Source: Podospora pseudoanserina
Lineage: Eukaryota; Ascomycota; Sordariomycetes; Sordariales; Podosporaceae
Direction of reading: 5' to 3'
Length of the DNA: 64,000 nt
NCBI RefSeq assembly: GCF_035222485.1
Contig: NW_026946670.1
Coordinates: 37,475-101,474, forward strand
Shown here in pieces: positions 45,172 to 56,309 of this stretch. Under the pieces are notes generated by a model. That model did not search any database. It worked only from the letters and a program-made list of their open reading frames with translations, and was not told the DNA's origin. Both the position numbers and the translations under genes were made by a program. Within the stretch, counting starts at the first letter, position 1. Each line of letters starts with the position of its first letter.

Positions 45172-45415
45172 CTGTATATAGATATAGATTTCAGGCTGGC
45201 TTGGTGGCTACGCCACAGGAAGTATGCGCCGCTATATATATCGCTATATATGGCGGCGCAAGCTCCTCCTCGAGCTTGCGCCCTCCTCCTTTAATATGTA
45301 ATATGAGCATGCGCTTTAGACTGGTGCGACATATAGCGCTGGGCACACAAGCTTCCTGACGAAGTATGTCGGGCGCCATAAAATGTAAGGCTGCTCTTAT
45401 TTATATCTTTATTAT

Positions 45416-45497
45416 ATCCGAGTGCTGGAATGGTAGACAGTGCAAGCTTAAGTTTTGCTGGTTAATAGCCGTGAACGTTCAAGTCGTTCCTCGGATA
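45416..45497 (+). tRNA. trnL: tRNA-Leu (anticodon TAA)
   Basis: Class II. The acceptor atccgag pairs with ctcggat. The anticodon loop is ctTAAgt, with a long variable arm. Confidence 0.92.
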
Positions 45498-45609
45498 TTA
45501 TATAGTTCTGGGTGCTATATATAGCGCAAGCTCCTCCTCCTCCTCAGGGTTGAGATGTTGCTACTTGCGCTAAATAATTTAAGCGTACGACGAAATCGTC
45601 TGCACATAA

Positions 45610-45682
45610 GGGGATATAGTCTAATTTGGTAAAACGCTGACTTTGCACGTCGGATTTTCAGGTTCAATTCCTGATTTCTCCA
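45610..45682 (+). tRNA. trnA: tRNA-Ala (anticodon TGC)
   Basis: Anticodon arm ctgac-ttTGCac-gtcgg. T arm tcagg-ttcaatt-cctga. Acceptor ggggata/tttctcc with one mismatch. Confidence 0.9.
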
Positions 45683-45685
45683 TAA

Positions 45686-45758
45686 GCCTGAGAAGCTCAA
45701 TTGGTAGAGCAGAGCATTGAAGCTGCTTTGGTTGTAAGTTCAAGTCTTACCTTAGGCA
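45686..45758 (+). tRNA. trnF: tRNA-Phe (anticodon GAA)
   Basis: Acceptor gcctgag/cttaggc. Anticodon loop ttGAAgc on stem gagca/tgctt. Confidence 0.92.
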
Positions 45759-45767
45759 TAAAATATA

Positions 45768-45851
45768 ATGGATGTGCTGGAAATGGTAGACAGGAGCCGC
45801 TTAGGACGGTTTGGTTTAACGACTGTACAAGTTCAAATCTTGTCATCTATA
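45768..45851 (+). tRNA. trnL: tRNA-Leu (anticodon TAG)
   Basis: Class II. Acceptor atggatg/catctat. Anticodon arm agccg-ctTAGga-cggtt. T arm acaag-ttcaaat-cttgt. Confidence 0.92.
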
Positions 45852-45910
45852 TTTTATAATATATAGAAAATTTAGGCTGCAGCTACTAAAGCTAAAGCTC
45901 TTTATTGAGT

Positions 45911-45981
45911 ATGTTGTGGACTAATGGGTAAGTCATAAATTTTTGGTATTTACAATTGAGTGTTCGAATCACTCCAACATA
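45911..45981 (+). tRNA. trnQ: tRNA-Gln (anticodon TTG)
   Basis: Acceptor atgttgt/ccaacat (one mismatch). Anticodon arm taaat-ttTTGgt-attta. T loop ttcgaat. Confidence 0.9.
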
Positions 45982-46383
45982 ATTTTTTTCTATCCGAGCT
46001 TACGTCCTGGCGAAGTATGTCTGGAGGGGGCGATATACCGCACGAAAAAGATTAAATGGATTTTTCGTGCGGTATATCGCGCGCACAAGCTCAGAAAATT
46101 TATAATTAGGTTAGTAGTGCTATGTTTATACGCTACTTAGGCGCAAGCTCTAATTATTGCTATAATATACTTATATTTAAGCTGCAATTGTGGCTTCGCA
46201 GCTTCGCGTGCTAAAGTTATAAAAAAAAAATAAACCTCGTATTTATTATATAATAAATATTATAAAGCTTATAGAGCTTGTGCGCGATATATACCACACG
46301 GAAAATATGAGAATCTTAATATTGAGAAGGAGCTTGCTTGCGCTATATATAGCGCAAGCTCCTCCTCGCTCTTATTATTTTAA
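45982..46383 (+). other. Spacer trnQ-trnH with GC-rich repeats
   Basis: No gene is visible. Contains the 19-bp inverted repeat at 46031-46079 and several gcgcaagctc-type units (46084-46092, 46139-46150, 46330-46365). Confidence 0.65.
46031..46079 (+). repeat. Perfect 19-bp inverted repeat
   Basis: cgatataccgcacgaaaaa at 46031-46049 is the exact reverse complement of 46061-46079, with an 11-nt loop. Confidence 0.95.
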
Positions 46384-46458
46384 GGATAATATAGCTCAAT
46401 AGGTAGAGCGACTGTATGTGGCACAGTAGGTTCTCTGTTCAAATCAGAGTATTGTCCC
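46384..46458 (+). tRNA. trnH: tRNA-His (anticodon GTG)
   Basis: Acceptor ggataat/attgtcc. Anticodon arm actgt-atGTGgc-acagt. T arm tctg-ttcaaat-caga. Confidence 0.92.
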
Positions 46459-46477
46459 TTTATTGTTTTTAGGAGGA

Positions 46478-46509
46478 GGAGCGCGGTGCTATATATAGCA
46501 CCGCGCTCC
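46478..46509 (+). repeat. Perfect 32-bp palindrome
   Basis: ggagcgcggtgctata joins its own reverse complement without a spacer. It lies just behind trnH. Confidence 0.95.
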
Positions 46510-46766
46510 CTATCCTTTTTTTCCTTACGCTAAGGACTAGCACTATCTGCACACGATTTCTTGCGACGTATACGCTAGTATAACTAAGTCGTACGTACTA
46601 CGTACTCCTTATATATTTAGGGTGCTGGGCTTACATACGTACGGCTATATATATAGATATATAGCTCGTCATCTGTACGCGACGTAGTACGCATGACGGT
46701 ATGTATGCATACTACGTCGCGCGAGCTCCTCCTCGTGTGTGCGCAAGCTCTAATATAATAAAGTAG

Positions 46767-46837
46767 GCCCGGGTAGTTTAAAGGTAAAACCTTAATTTCA
46801 TACGTTAAAGATGAGAATTCGATTTTCTCCCCAGGTT
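46767..46837 (+). tRNA. trnM: tRNA-Met (anticodon CAT), copy 3
   Basis: Acceptor gcccggg/cccaggt (one mismatch). Anticodon arm ttaat-ttCATac-gttaa. T arm gagaa-ttcgatt-ttctc. An identical gene lies at 62889-62959. Followed by a ggttggttgatt microsatellite (46840-46882). Confidence 0.9.
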
Positions 46838-47104
46838 AGTTGATTGGTTGGCTGATTGGTTGGTTGATTGGTTGGTTGATTTTTAGAATGAGGAATTTTT
46901 ATATGTTTTTATAGGAGCTTGCACGACTTCGCCATATAGGTGGTGGCAGACATACATATATGTCACCGTACGTATGCGCCGTATTTATTTGAGTTATAAC
47001 AGTAAAGAGCATCACATCGTTGCTTATTATTTAAGCAAGCTCGCTAATTATTAGCCGTTCAAGCTTGCTTAAAATAATAAAGCCTTAATTTTTTTTTTTA
47101 TTTT

Positions 47105-48775
47105 ATGATATTTATAAGTATAATAGGATTATTACTGTCGAATGCCGTTACTTTAAGGCAGGATATGTCGGTTAACTTCAACCGAATTGCTCTTATAGAT
47201 TTGATTTATTGTATTTTACATGATACAATGAGTTTGTCTATAATTAATAAAGGTATTGGGCTACATGGAGGTTTATTACATATTACTAATATAACATTAA
47301 TATTTCATATATTTATTTTTTTTTTAAGTATATTAATATTACAATTAACGAGTTTCTACCCCCGAAAAGCCTGAATACCTGAACATTCATCATTAAAAGA
47401 TATAATTTATCAAAAATTTTTAAATTATAGAACCAAAATTTTTAATAAAATGGGGGAACATATGAAAATTATCGAATATCCTTTAATATTATTATTTGTT
47501 ATCAGTGGAGCAGTCTTTTTAATGTCTACGAATGATTTAGTTTCTATATTTCTTTCTATTGAATTGCAAAGTTATGGCTTGTATTTATTAAGTACTATTT
47601 ATAGAAATTCTGAATTATCTACAGCAGGGGGTTTAATTTATTTTTTATTAGGTGGTTTAAGCTCGTGCTTTATTTTATTAGGTACAAGTTTATTATATAT
47701 TAATTCTGGTACTACAAGTCTGGATGGGCTTTATATACTTAATAGTATAAGTGATGTAAAAGATGGTGCTGCGGATATGCCTGCTTTAACTTCATGGTAT
47801 AAATCATATTATTTAAATTTTGCTTTACTAGTATTTAGTATAGGGTTTTTATTTAAAGTAAGTGCAGCACCTTTTCATTTTTGATCTCCTGACGTATATG
47901 ATGCTATACCCACTATAGTTACAACATTTGTGGCTATAATAGCTAAAATTTCTATTTTTATATTTTTGTTAGAATTAGTTTATCATACAAATAATTATTT
48001 ATCAGAATTTAGTTGAACATACCTTTTATTAATAAGTTCTCTTTTTTCATTAATAATTGGAACTGTTGTTGGTTTGACACAATTTAGAATTAAGAGATTA
48101 CTTGCGTACAGTACTATCTCTCATGTAGGTTTTATATTATTAGCTTTAAGTGGTTGTAGTATAGAATCAACACAAGCTTTTATATTTTATTTAATACAAT
48201 ATTCTATAAGTAATTTAAATGTGTTTATTATAATAATTACTATAGGGTTTTCTTTATATGGTTATATAACAACAAATAAAGAATATAAAGATTTATTAGA
48301 TAAAAATAACTCTCCAATACAAGTAATTAGCCAATTAAAAGGGTATTTCTATATAAATCCTTTATTATCTTTAAGTTTAGCTATCACAATTTTCTCTTTT
48401 GTGGGTATACCACCTCTAGTAGGGTTTTTTGCCAAACAGATGGTATTAAGTGCTGCTTTAGATAATGGTTATATTTTCTTAACTTTAATTGCAATACTTA
48501 CTAGTGTAATTGGTGCAGTTTATTACTTAAATATAATAAAAAAAATTTTTTTCTATTTACCTGATCATAGTATAAATCCTTCTATAGGTGAATTTTTATT
48601 TAAAAAGGGTTTAATCTTTGAAGCTGGGGATTTTAAGGGTAGAATTACACTTATATCTAGCCCTTTTTCTATTACAATTTCTATAATTACATTGGTAATA
48701 TTATTATTTATATTTATGAATAAAGAATGATTAAGTATGGGTACCATATTGGTACAAGTTTTATTTAGTAATTAA
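47105..48775 (+). CDS. nad2: NADH dehydrogenase subunit 2
   Basis: ND2 is an antiporter-like membrane subunit of complex I. One frame of 557 codons (556 aa) without introns; TGA codons are Trp (AWIPEH, HFWSPD, EWLSMG). Conserved blocks are [55 protein letters not shown] and [18 protein letters not shown]. The stop TAA at 48773-48775 directly abuts the ATG of nad3, so the pair is read from one transcript. Confidence 0.96.
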
Positions 48776-50460
48776 ATGAGTAGTATGACATTATTTATTT
48801 TATTTGTATCTATAATTGCTTTACTTTTTTTATTTATTAATTTAATATTTGCTCCTCATAATCCTAAAAATTGAACAGGGAAATCAATTAATTGGGTAAA
48901 ACTATCAAATTCCGGGAAAACCTTAAAGCTTCTGATACTAAGCATTAATCGAAAGGTTAATTGTGGCTGAAGTAATTACTCAGGTATAGTAATAAGTCAG
49001 AAGATATACGAAAGTATAATAGGCAACCGCGGATCTAAGTCAGCTTTATTGTCTGTAAAAGAGCAACGAGTATACGGTAGTTGTACTAATAATTTAGTAT
49101 TAAGATGTACTCTAGTGGGCTTAGAAATAAGTTATCAGGCTAAAATCCCTTCTAACTCTATAAATTTTAAAAGAAATTTCAGTACCTTAGAATCTAAACT
49201 AAATCCTTCATACATCTCGGGGTTTGTAGATGGTGAAGGTTCTTTTATGTTAACTATAATAAAAGATAATAAATATAAGTTAGGTTGACGTGTAGTTTGT
49301 AGATTTGTAATAAGCTTACATAAAAAAGACTTAAGTTTATTAAATAAGATTAAAGAATTTTTTGATGTAGGTAATGTATTTCTTATGACTAAGGATTCTG
49401 CACAATATCGAGTAGAATCTTTAAAAGGTTTAGATCTTATAATTAATCATTTTGATAAATACCCCTTAATAACTAAAAAACAAGCTGATTATAAGTTGTT
49501 TAAAATGGCTCATAATTTAATAAAAAACAAAAGTCATCTTACAAAAGAAGGATTATTGGAACTTGTAGCTATAAAGGCTGTAATAAATAATGGTTTAAAT
49601 AATGATTTAAGTTTTGCTTTCCCTGGTATTAATACTATTTTAAGACCTGATACATCGTTACCTCAAATTCTGAATCCTTTTTGATTATCTGGATTTGTTG
49701 ATGCAGAGGGTTGTTTTAGTGTCGTAGTTTTTAAGTCTAAAACATCTAAATTAGGAGAAGCAGTTAAATTAAGTTTTATTTTAACTCAAAGTAATAGAGA
49801 TGAGTATTTAATAAAAAGCTTAATTGAATATTTAGGGTGTGGTAATACAAGTTTAGATCCTAGAGGTACTATTGATTTTAAAGTAACTAATTTTTCTAGT
49901 ATAAAAGATATTATTGTTCCATTTTTCATTAAATATCCTTTAAAAGGAAATAAAAATTTAGATTTCACAGATTTTTGTGAAGTCGTAAGATTAATGGAAA
50001 ATAAATCGCATTTAACTAAAGAAGGATTAGATCAAATAAAAAAAATCCGTAATAGAATGAATACGAATAGAAAATAATAGTTAAAATCAAGGCGCAAGCT
50101 CTAAAATTTATAGATATGAGAAATTTAGCTTAAACGTATCAAGAGAAGTATAGCATATTTGAATGTGGTTTTCATAGTTTTTTAGGGCAAAATAGAACAC
50201 AATTTGGTGTTAAATTTTTTATTTTCGCTTTAGTATACTTATTATTAGATTTAGAAATATTATTAACTTTTCCTTTTGCTGTTAGTGAATATGTCAATAA
50301 TATTTACGGTTTAATTATATTATTAGGGTTTATAACTATTATAACTATAGGTTTTGTTTATGAATTAGGTAAAAGTGCATTGAAAATTGATAGTAGACAG
50401 GTAATAACTATGACAAGGTTTAATTATTCTTCAACAATAGAGTATTTAGGTAAAATATAA
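48776..50460 (+). CDS. nad3: NADH dehydrogenase subunit 3 (exons 48776-48865, 50137-50460)
   Basis: ND3 is a small complex I membrane subunit with the active/deactive loop. Exon 1 ends FAPHNP (T at 48865) and exon 2 begins [20 protein letters not shown], containing the conserved ECGF loop. The intron ends in G at 50136. The total is 138 codons (137 aa); the stop is TAA at 50458-50460. Start ATG follows the nad2 stop without a gap. Confidence 0.95.
48866..50077 (+). CDS. LAGLIDADG homing endonuclease fused to nad3 exon 1
   Basis: The frame is open from the nad3 start through the whole ribozyme core (two TGA as Trp) to TAA at 50075-50077. An ATG-initiated form is not obvious before the first motif. 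Motif 1 is [11 protein letters not shown] near 49219. Motif 2 is [11 protein letters not shown] near 49690. Both keep the acidic residue. The C-terminal [18 protein letters not shown] is typical. Confidence 0.9.
48866..50136 (+). other. Group I intron of nad3
   Basis: The core lies at the 5' end and is read through by the ORF: aattccgggaaaaccttaaag near 48909, ggctgaagtaattactcagg near 48965, aaccgcggatctaagtcag near 49025, and agagcaacgagtatacggt near 49060. Same core type as nad5 intron 2, nad1 intron 2 and the atp6 intron. Confidence 0.84.
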
Positions 50461-50754
50461 ATTTGGACTTTATTTTATAAAATGCCAATTTTGTACTTCT
50501 GCTTATTTACTTAATTTGTACTTCGTATGACTTCGTCGTACGACTTCGTCATACTTCGAGTTTACGCCGAAGCACGAAGTAGTGCTAATATTTAGCGAAA
50601 GGCAAAAAAAAAATTTTTTTTTTAGGTGTAAGCTCTATAAATTGTAAATAATATATTATATACCTAGATATAGCTGTTTATGTTTAATATTAATAAAATT
50701 AATGCGGGTGGCGGCATATGTTGGCTAGCTAAAAAGTCACCTTTTATTTTTTTT

Positions 50755-50824
50755 TCCCATTAGCTCAATGGTAGAGCAGAATACTTCTAATATTACGGTT
50801 TTTAGTTCGAGTCTAAAATGGGAA
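50755..50824 (+). tRNA. trnR: tRNA-Arg (anticodon TCT)
   Basis: Acceptor tcccatt/aatggga. Anticodon loop ctTCTaa with one weak stem pair. T loop ttcgagt. Confidence 0.9.
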
Positions 50825-51229
50825 TCATTATTTATCCTTATACTTTTAAAGTATATACAGTTATTATATTACTTTTTTTACTGATCTGATATTTATGGCT
50901 TTACTTTTAAATATATTTAGTAGATAATTCGCCCCCCTTTTCTTTACTCAGCCTGATTTTTTTTTCATGCTATATCTGAGTCTTCGTATGGGATATTTAT
51001 ACTTCGTCTGCGCTATATATAGCGAGGAGCTTGCGCTATATATAGCGCAAGCTCCTCCTCGACATACTTCGTCAGTATGTATGTATGCTTGCGCCCTCCT
51101 CGCTCTAAAGTATCTTAAAATATATTAGTGATGTTATTGTAATTTAATTTAATTTAATTAAATTTATAATATCATTAATTGATAAAGTGGTGTTAAATAA
51201 GGCGCGGCGCAAGCTCGCCTTTACTCACT
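50825..51229 (+). other. Spacer upstream of rns with candidate promoter-like element
   Basis: No gene is visible. Holds a gcgctatatatagcg palindrome pair near 51012-51050, then an AT-rich element at 51115-51143 that also occurs at 34599-34628, about 90 bp before the first recognisable rns base. Confidence 0.5.
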
Positions 51230-52990
51230 TTAACCAAAGTTGAGTTTGGTGATGGCTCTGATTGAACACTGTCCAAATACTTGACACATGCTAATCGAAC
51301 GTTTAATTAAATTTTACAGTTGCAGTAAAGTTATTCTTTCCTTTCTGTAAAACTGGTTATTAAGGAGGTTTAAATTTAGGGTTTATTCTCCTCTATTTAT
51401 AAGGTTAATCTCTCTAAAGGGGTTTTTTTAATTAAAAGTGGTGTACAGGTGAGTATTATGGTTTTTTGTACTACCTAAAAGTAAAGGCAAATCCTTTATA
51501 GTAATAAAGAACGGTCATGTTCGCTTTTAGATGAAGATAAAAAATCTCGGGGAAAGGTAGTTGTTAAGGTAATTGCTTAACAAGCCTAGTATTCTCTTAG
51601 TCGAAGCTGAGAAAGGTTGATCGACCACATTGGGGATGAAAAAATCCCAAGGCAAACGAAGTACAGCAGTGAGGAATATTGGTCAATGGCCTAACGGCTG
51701 AACTGGTAACTTGGAAGAATGGCTCCATAAAAATGGAGTTAATCGATTTATCGAATAAAATTCTGTATACATACCTATAATGACGGTATGTACATCTTGT
51801 CTTGACCAATTGCGTGCCAGCAGTCGCGGCAATACGTAAGAGACTAGTGTTATTCATCTTAAATAGGTTTAAAGGGTACTTAGACGGTAGAATTTGCCTT
51901 AACGGGAACAATTTTACTAGAGTTTTATATAAGAAGATCTTACTCTAGAGTGTAGAGTTGTAATTCATTAATACCTAGGGGACTGGTAAAGGCGAAGGCA
52001 ATCTTTTATATAAAAACTGACGTTGAAGGACGAAGGCTTAGGTCACAAAAAGGATTAGATACCCAAGTAGTCTTAGCAGTCAATTATGAATGCCATAGGT
52101 TAGATATAGTTAAATACAAACAAGGGCGTAAGCTCGTATTAAATTTTACCATCTAGTCTATAAATGAAAGTGTAAGCATTTCACCTCAAGAGTAATGTGG
52201 CAACGCAGGAACTGAAATCACTAGACCGTTTCTGACACCAGCAGTGAAGTATGTTATTTAATTCGATGACCCACGAAAAACCTTACCACAACTTGAATAT
52301 AAAAAAATGCTATCTACTACCATCACTTATTTAAAGGTAGCGGCGCGGGGGCGGCGAAAGCTCCTCCTCGCTCTAAATTTAAGTGTTAGGCGCAAGCTCT
52401 AAGATATATAGCTGGCTAAATATTATTTAGCTAACTATGCTTTTAGGTTATAGATTAATGCAAGTATTATACAAGTGTTGCACGGCTGTCTTCAGTTGAT
52501 GTTGTGAAACTGTGGTTCGGTCCATGGAATTAACGAAAACCCTTGCTTTATTTGTAAATTATAAAATAAAGCAGTTCACCTGTATATGGGTTATGATAAA
52601 AGGGATCAAGACAAGTCCTCATGGCCTTGATGTTGTGGGCTATAGACGTGCCACATGTACCTAAACAAAGAGATGCAAAAATGTGAATTTTAGCTAATCT
52701 CCCAAAATAGGATAAAATTAGATATGGATTGTAGTCTGAAACTCGGCTATATGAATAAGAAATTGCTAGTAATCGTGGATCACCATGACACGGTGAATAT
52801 AACTTCGGATTGGTACTAACCACTCGTCACATGCTGAAAGGAGTATGCGCAATAAGTTTGCTGTTCTGTATTAAACAAGAATAGATGACGGTGCAAGCTA
52901 GATTTTATTTTTTAATATGGGGCTCTTCGTATGTGTGACTCTGATTAGTGTAAAGTCGAAATACGGTTCGTGTAGTGGAAGTTGCACGGG
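51230..52990 (+). rRNA. rns: Small subunit ribosomal RNA
   Basis: Ends approximate. Landmarks: gatggctctgattgaacact near 51252; the 530 loop gtgccagcagtcgcggcaat near 51815; gattagatacccaagtagtc near 52052; gttgtgaaactgtggttcgg near 52501; gacaagtcctcatggccttg near 52610; aatcgtggatcaccatgaca near 52770; and the 3' end with ggaagttgcacggg near 52977. A variable region near 52335-52400 carries inserted GC-rich repeat sequence. No intron. Confidence 0.94.
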
Positions 52991-53114
52991 ACTTATTATA
53001 CTTAACAATAAAAATTTTTATGAAAATCCTCAAATCAAATTTTGATTGATTTTTATATATATATAGGAATATATTCTAAATATCACTTGTTATATTTATT
53101 ATATACTATATATA

Positions 53115-53202
53115 AGGAGAGTCCCGTTTGTTGGTATGACGGGTTAAGCTGTAAACTTAATGACTAATAAAGTCATCGAAGGTTCAATTCCTTTCTTTCC
53201 TA
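53115..53202 (+). tRNA. trnY: tRNA-Tyr (anticodon GTA)
   Basis: Class II. Acceptor aggagag/ctttcct. Anticodon arm ttaag-ctGTAaa-cttaa. Long variable arm. Confidence 0.92.
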
Positions 53203-53350
53203 CTATAAAGGGTGGACACACACGCCTTTATAAAAATTGGTTAGGCGTACTGCATACATACATACTGAGTAAGTATGTATGTCTGCTATATAAATAAAAA
53301 AAATTTTTTTTTTATTAAAAAGATAATAATATACTAGCCTTTTTTGCTCA

Positions 53351-53380
53351 AAACAAAACAAAACAAAACAAAAAAAACAG
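53351..53380 (+). repeat. caaaa pentanucleotide microsatellite
   Basis: Three or four tandem caaaa units running into A-rich sequence just upstream of cox3. Confidence 0.85.
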
Positions 53381-53437
53381 AAAAAAAAACAAATAAATCA
53401 AATCAAGTAAAAAAATAAAAAAAAATAAAACGATAAA

Positions 53438-55564
53438 ATGACTAATTTAATTAGAAGTAATTTTCAAGATCATCCGTTTCATTTAGTATCTCCATCTCCA
53501 TGACCCTTATATACTAGCGTTAGTTTATTAAATTTAGCTACTAGTGCTGCTTTATCTATGCATAATTTTAATAATAGTTATTATTTATTTTTTATCTCTT
53601 TAATATTAGTTATTTCATCTATGGCTTTCTGATTTAGAGATATAATATCAGAAGCTTCTTAACACCTAATATTAGTGGTTTCTTTAAATTTCACTATATG
53701 CTGGAAACTCTTTTAATTATAAGACAATCAGCAGGAAACCAGAGGATGAATAATTATCCTAGTAGGATCCTCAGAGACTACATGTGAAAAACTTATGTAT
53801 TATTTAGGCACAAGCTCTAAGCCATAGGTTAAGATATAGTCCAAACATCTTAGCGATAAGATGATTAATAATTTATGACGTACTTAGGTGACCACACGAA
53901 AAAGGGTAATATATTTAAATCAAGTAACTTAAAAGTTAAATCGAAATCTTTATTATATAAGGACTTTTCTAGATTGTCGATTGCATTTTTACAAAGATAT
54001 CATACGGAAAAAGTTAATCAATTAGCTTATTATTTAGCTGGTTTAATTGAAGGTGATGGATCTATTATTCTTAGAAAAGGAGATAAAGAAAAGACTTCAC
54101 CTAAAATTGTTTTTACATTTAGTAAAAATGAATTGAGAATGTATGAAAAATTACAAAGTATTCTTGGTACAGGTATAATTAGTAGAGAAGGCATTAATAT
54201 ATGTAGATACAGTATTACTAATGCAGAAGGAGTTATAAGTATAATTAATATGGTTAATGGTAAATTTCGTACACCCAAAATTATAGCTTTACATAAAGCT
54301 ATAGATAATCTTAATAAATGGCGAAATGCGAATTTAATAAAATTACCTTTAGATAATAGTAACTTAGACTCTAATGCATGGTTAGCTGGATTTATTGATA
54401 GTGATGGTCATTTTTCTATAAAATTAAGTGGTTCTTATAACTCAGATCATTCGAATGTTCGGGGTAGAGTACAGTGTGTATTCTCTCTTAATCAAAGTGA
54501 ATTGAATAGAGTAACTAAAGAATCTAACCTATATTTCATGACTAAATTGGCGGAATTTTTCCAAGTTAATATAAATTATAAGACTGAATCTTCACCTATT
54601 TTTAAAGAACCAGCTAAGAAGCTAGTATTTTTTGCACAATCTGATAGAAAGCATTATATAATCGTTTCGTATTTAACTAAATTTCCTTTGATGACTAGTA
54701 AACATCTAAATTATTTAGCTTTTTTCAAAGGGTTGAATTATTTAGGTAAACGGTTAACTACGGAAGAAGTACTTGAGGTTCGGGCTCTAAAAAATTCTAT
54801 GAATAACAGCCGTACTGAGTATACTTGAGATCATTTAAAAGATTTCTATATATAAACACACTAAAAACAAAGTGTTTATACCCTTATTTTTCTAGGTTAG
54901 TTACCTCTACTTGTAGTATGTATATAAGTTTATATACTATTTTTAGTTATAAGTAGCATTGTCAACTATTTTGACTTTATTAGGTGACCATACCCTTGCT
55001 GTCCAAAAAGGATTAAATTTAGGTGTTATACTTTTTATAGTATCTGAAGCACTATTTTTTTTAGCTATATTTTGAGCTTTCTTTCACAGTTCATTGACAC
55101 CTACTGTAGAATTAGGATCTCAATGACCACCTATAGGTATTGAACCTATAAATCCTTTTGAATTACCTTTACTTAATACAGTAATACTTTTATCTAGTGG
55201 TGCAACAGTAACTTACGCTCATCACTCTTTAATTCATGGGGAAAGAAAAGGAGCTTTATATGGATCTATTATTACTATATTACTAGCTATAATATTTACA
55301 GTATTCCAAGGAGTTGAGTATAATGTTTCATCTTTTACTATTAGTGATGGTGCTTTTGGTACATGTTTTTATTTTGGTACAGGTTTCCACGGGTTTCACG
55401 TGATAATTGGAACAATATTTTTAGCGGTAGCTTTATGAAGAATATTTGCTTACCATTTAACTGACAACCATCATGTAGGTTTTGAAGGTGGTATTTTATA
55501 TTGACATTTTGTGGATGTAGTTTGACTTTTTTTATATGTTTCAATTTATTATTGAGGTTCTTAG
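53438..55564 (+). CDS. cox3: Cytochrome c oxidase subunit 3 (exons 53438-53656, 54974-55564)
   Basis: COX3 is the seven-helix core subunit of complex IV without redox centres. The exons join to 270 codons (269 aa) with junction [20 protein letters not shown]. Conserved blocks are [53 protein letters not shown] and [24 protein letters not shown]. Exon 1 ends in T and the intron ends in G at 54973. The stop is TAG at 55562-55564. Confidence 0.96.
53657..54973 (+). other. Group I intron of cox3
   Basis: The core is 5' of the ORF: tatgctggaaactctttta near 53698, gacaatcagcaggaaaccag near 53724, ggatcctcagagactacatg near 53765, and gttaagatatagtcc near 53828. Core type as in cox2 intron 1 and nad1 intron 4. 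Confidence 0.87.
53875..54855 (+). CDS. LAGLIDADG homing endonuclease (cox3 intron)
   Basis: Free-standing frame: ATG 53875, TAA 54853-54855, 326 aa. Motif 1 is [12 protein letters not shown] near 54035. Motif 2 is [12 protein letters not shown] near 54378. Both have the catalytic Asp. [13 protein letters not shown] and [12 protein letters not shown] segments resemble the nad5 intron 3 enzyme. No frame damage is visible. Confidence 0.92.
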
Positions 55565-55604
55565 TAGATTATTCATCATTTCCAAATTAACACCAATATA
55601 CAAA

Positions 55605-55676
55605 AGGATCTTAGTATAATGGTAATACATGTGACTTTTAATCATTCGGTCATCGGTTCGAATCCGGTAGATCCTA
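55605..55676 (+). tRNA. trnK: tRNA-Lys (anticodon TTT)
   Basis: Acceptor aggatct/agatcct. Anticodon loop ctTTTaa. T arm atcgg-ttcgaat-ccggt. Confidence 0.91.
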
Positions 55677-55809
55677 TTTATAATGTATATTCTTAATTTT
55701 TTTTACGTAGTACTACATACGTAGTACTGCGTATTGCATATAGTATACTGCTGATCCCTTTGCATGTAAAGCCTAAATAAGTATGCCTACATAGCATTAA
55801 GCTAATGCT

Positions 55810-55881
55810 GCGATATTAGTCTAATTGGTAAAACGTCCATCTTCCAAATGTTCTTTGTGAGTTCGAATCTCACATATCGTA
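55810..55881 (+). tRNA. trnG: tRNA-Gly (anticodon TCC)
   Basis: Acceptor gcgatat/atatcgt. Anticodon loop ctTCCaa, but the anticodon stem pairs poorly in its outer part. T arm gtgag-ttcgaat-ctcac. Confidence 0.84.
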
Positions 55882-56106
55882 TATTAAATTACGGTGCAAG
55901 CTCTTTTACTATCTTTCTAGAAGGAGCACGGTGTACGTACGAAGTCGCCTGCAGCCACGTCATACCACACCGCACCACACTCACTTTATTTTGAGGAGGA
56001 GGAGGAGCTTGCGCCTCGCTACATATAGCGCCGTATACATATAGACATACTTCGTCAGTACGTATGCAAGCTCTAAGCTCGATTTAGTGTTAATAACTTA
56101 ACTTAA

Positions 56107-56179
56107 GAATTAGTAACTTAATTGGTAGAGGGTTTCCTTGTCACGGAAGCAGATGCCGGTTCGATGCCGGTCTAGTTCG
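56107..56179 (+). tRNA. trnD: tRNA-Asp (anticodon GTC)
   Basis: Acceptor gaattag/ctagttc. Anticodon arm tttcc-ttGTCac-ggaag. T arm gccgg-ttcgatg-ccggt. Confidence 0.92.
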
Positions 56180-56188
56180 TACTTTATG

Positions 56189-56269
56189 GGAAAAGTTGCC
56201 ATAGGTAAGGTAAGATATTTGCTAAATATTGTGTTTAAGCACCTGGGTGTTCGAGTCACCTCTTTTCCG
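56189..56269 (+). tRNA. trnS: tRNA-Ser (anticodon GCT)
   Basis: Class II. Acceptor ggaaaag/cttttcc. Anticodon arm gatat-ttGCTaa-atatt. T arm gggtg-ttcgagt-cacct. Confidence 0.92.
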
Positions 56270-56309
56270 TTAGTTAAATTCCTTGTAAGGCGCAGCCTAG
56301 CACACATAA

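Noticed and set aside
45100-45379. Short frames on both strands in the tRNA cluster
   Set aside because: They overlap trnM and GC repeats; no conserved protein features.
46838-46885. Regular ggttgattggttggttgatt repeats as a possible CRISPR-like array
   Set aside because: It is a simple microsatellite with no spacers.
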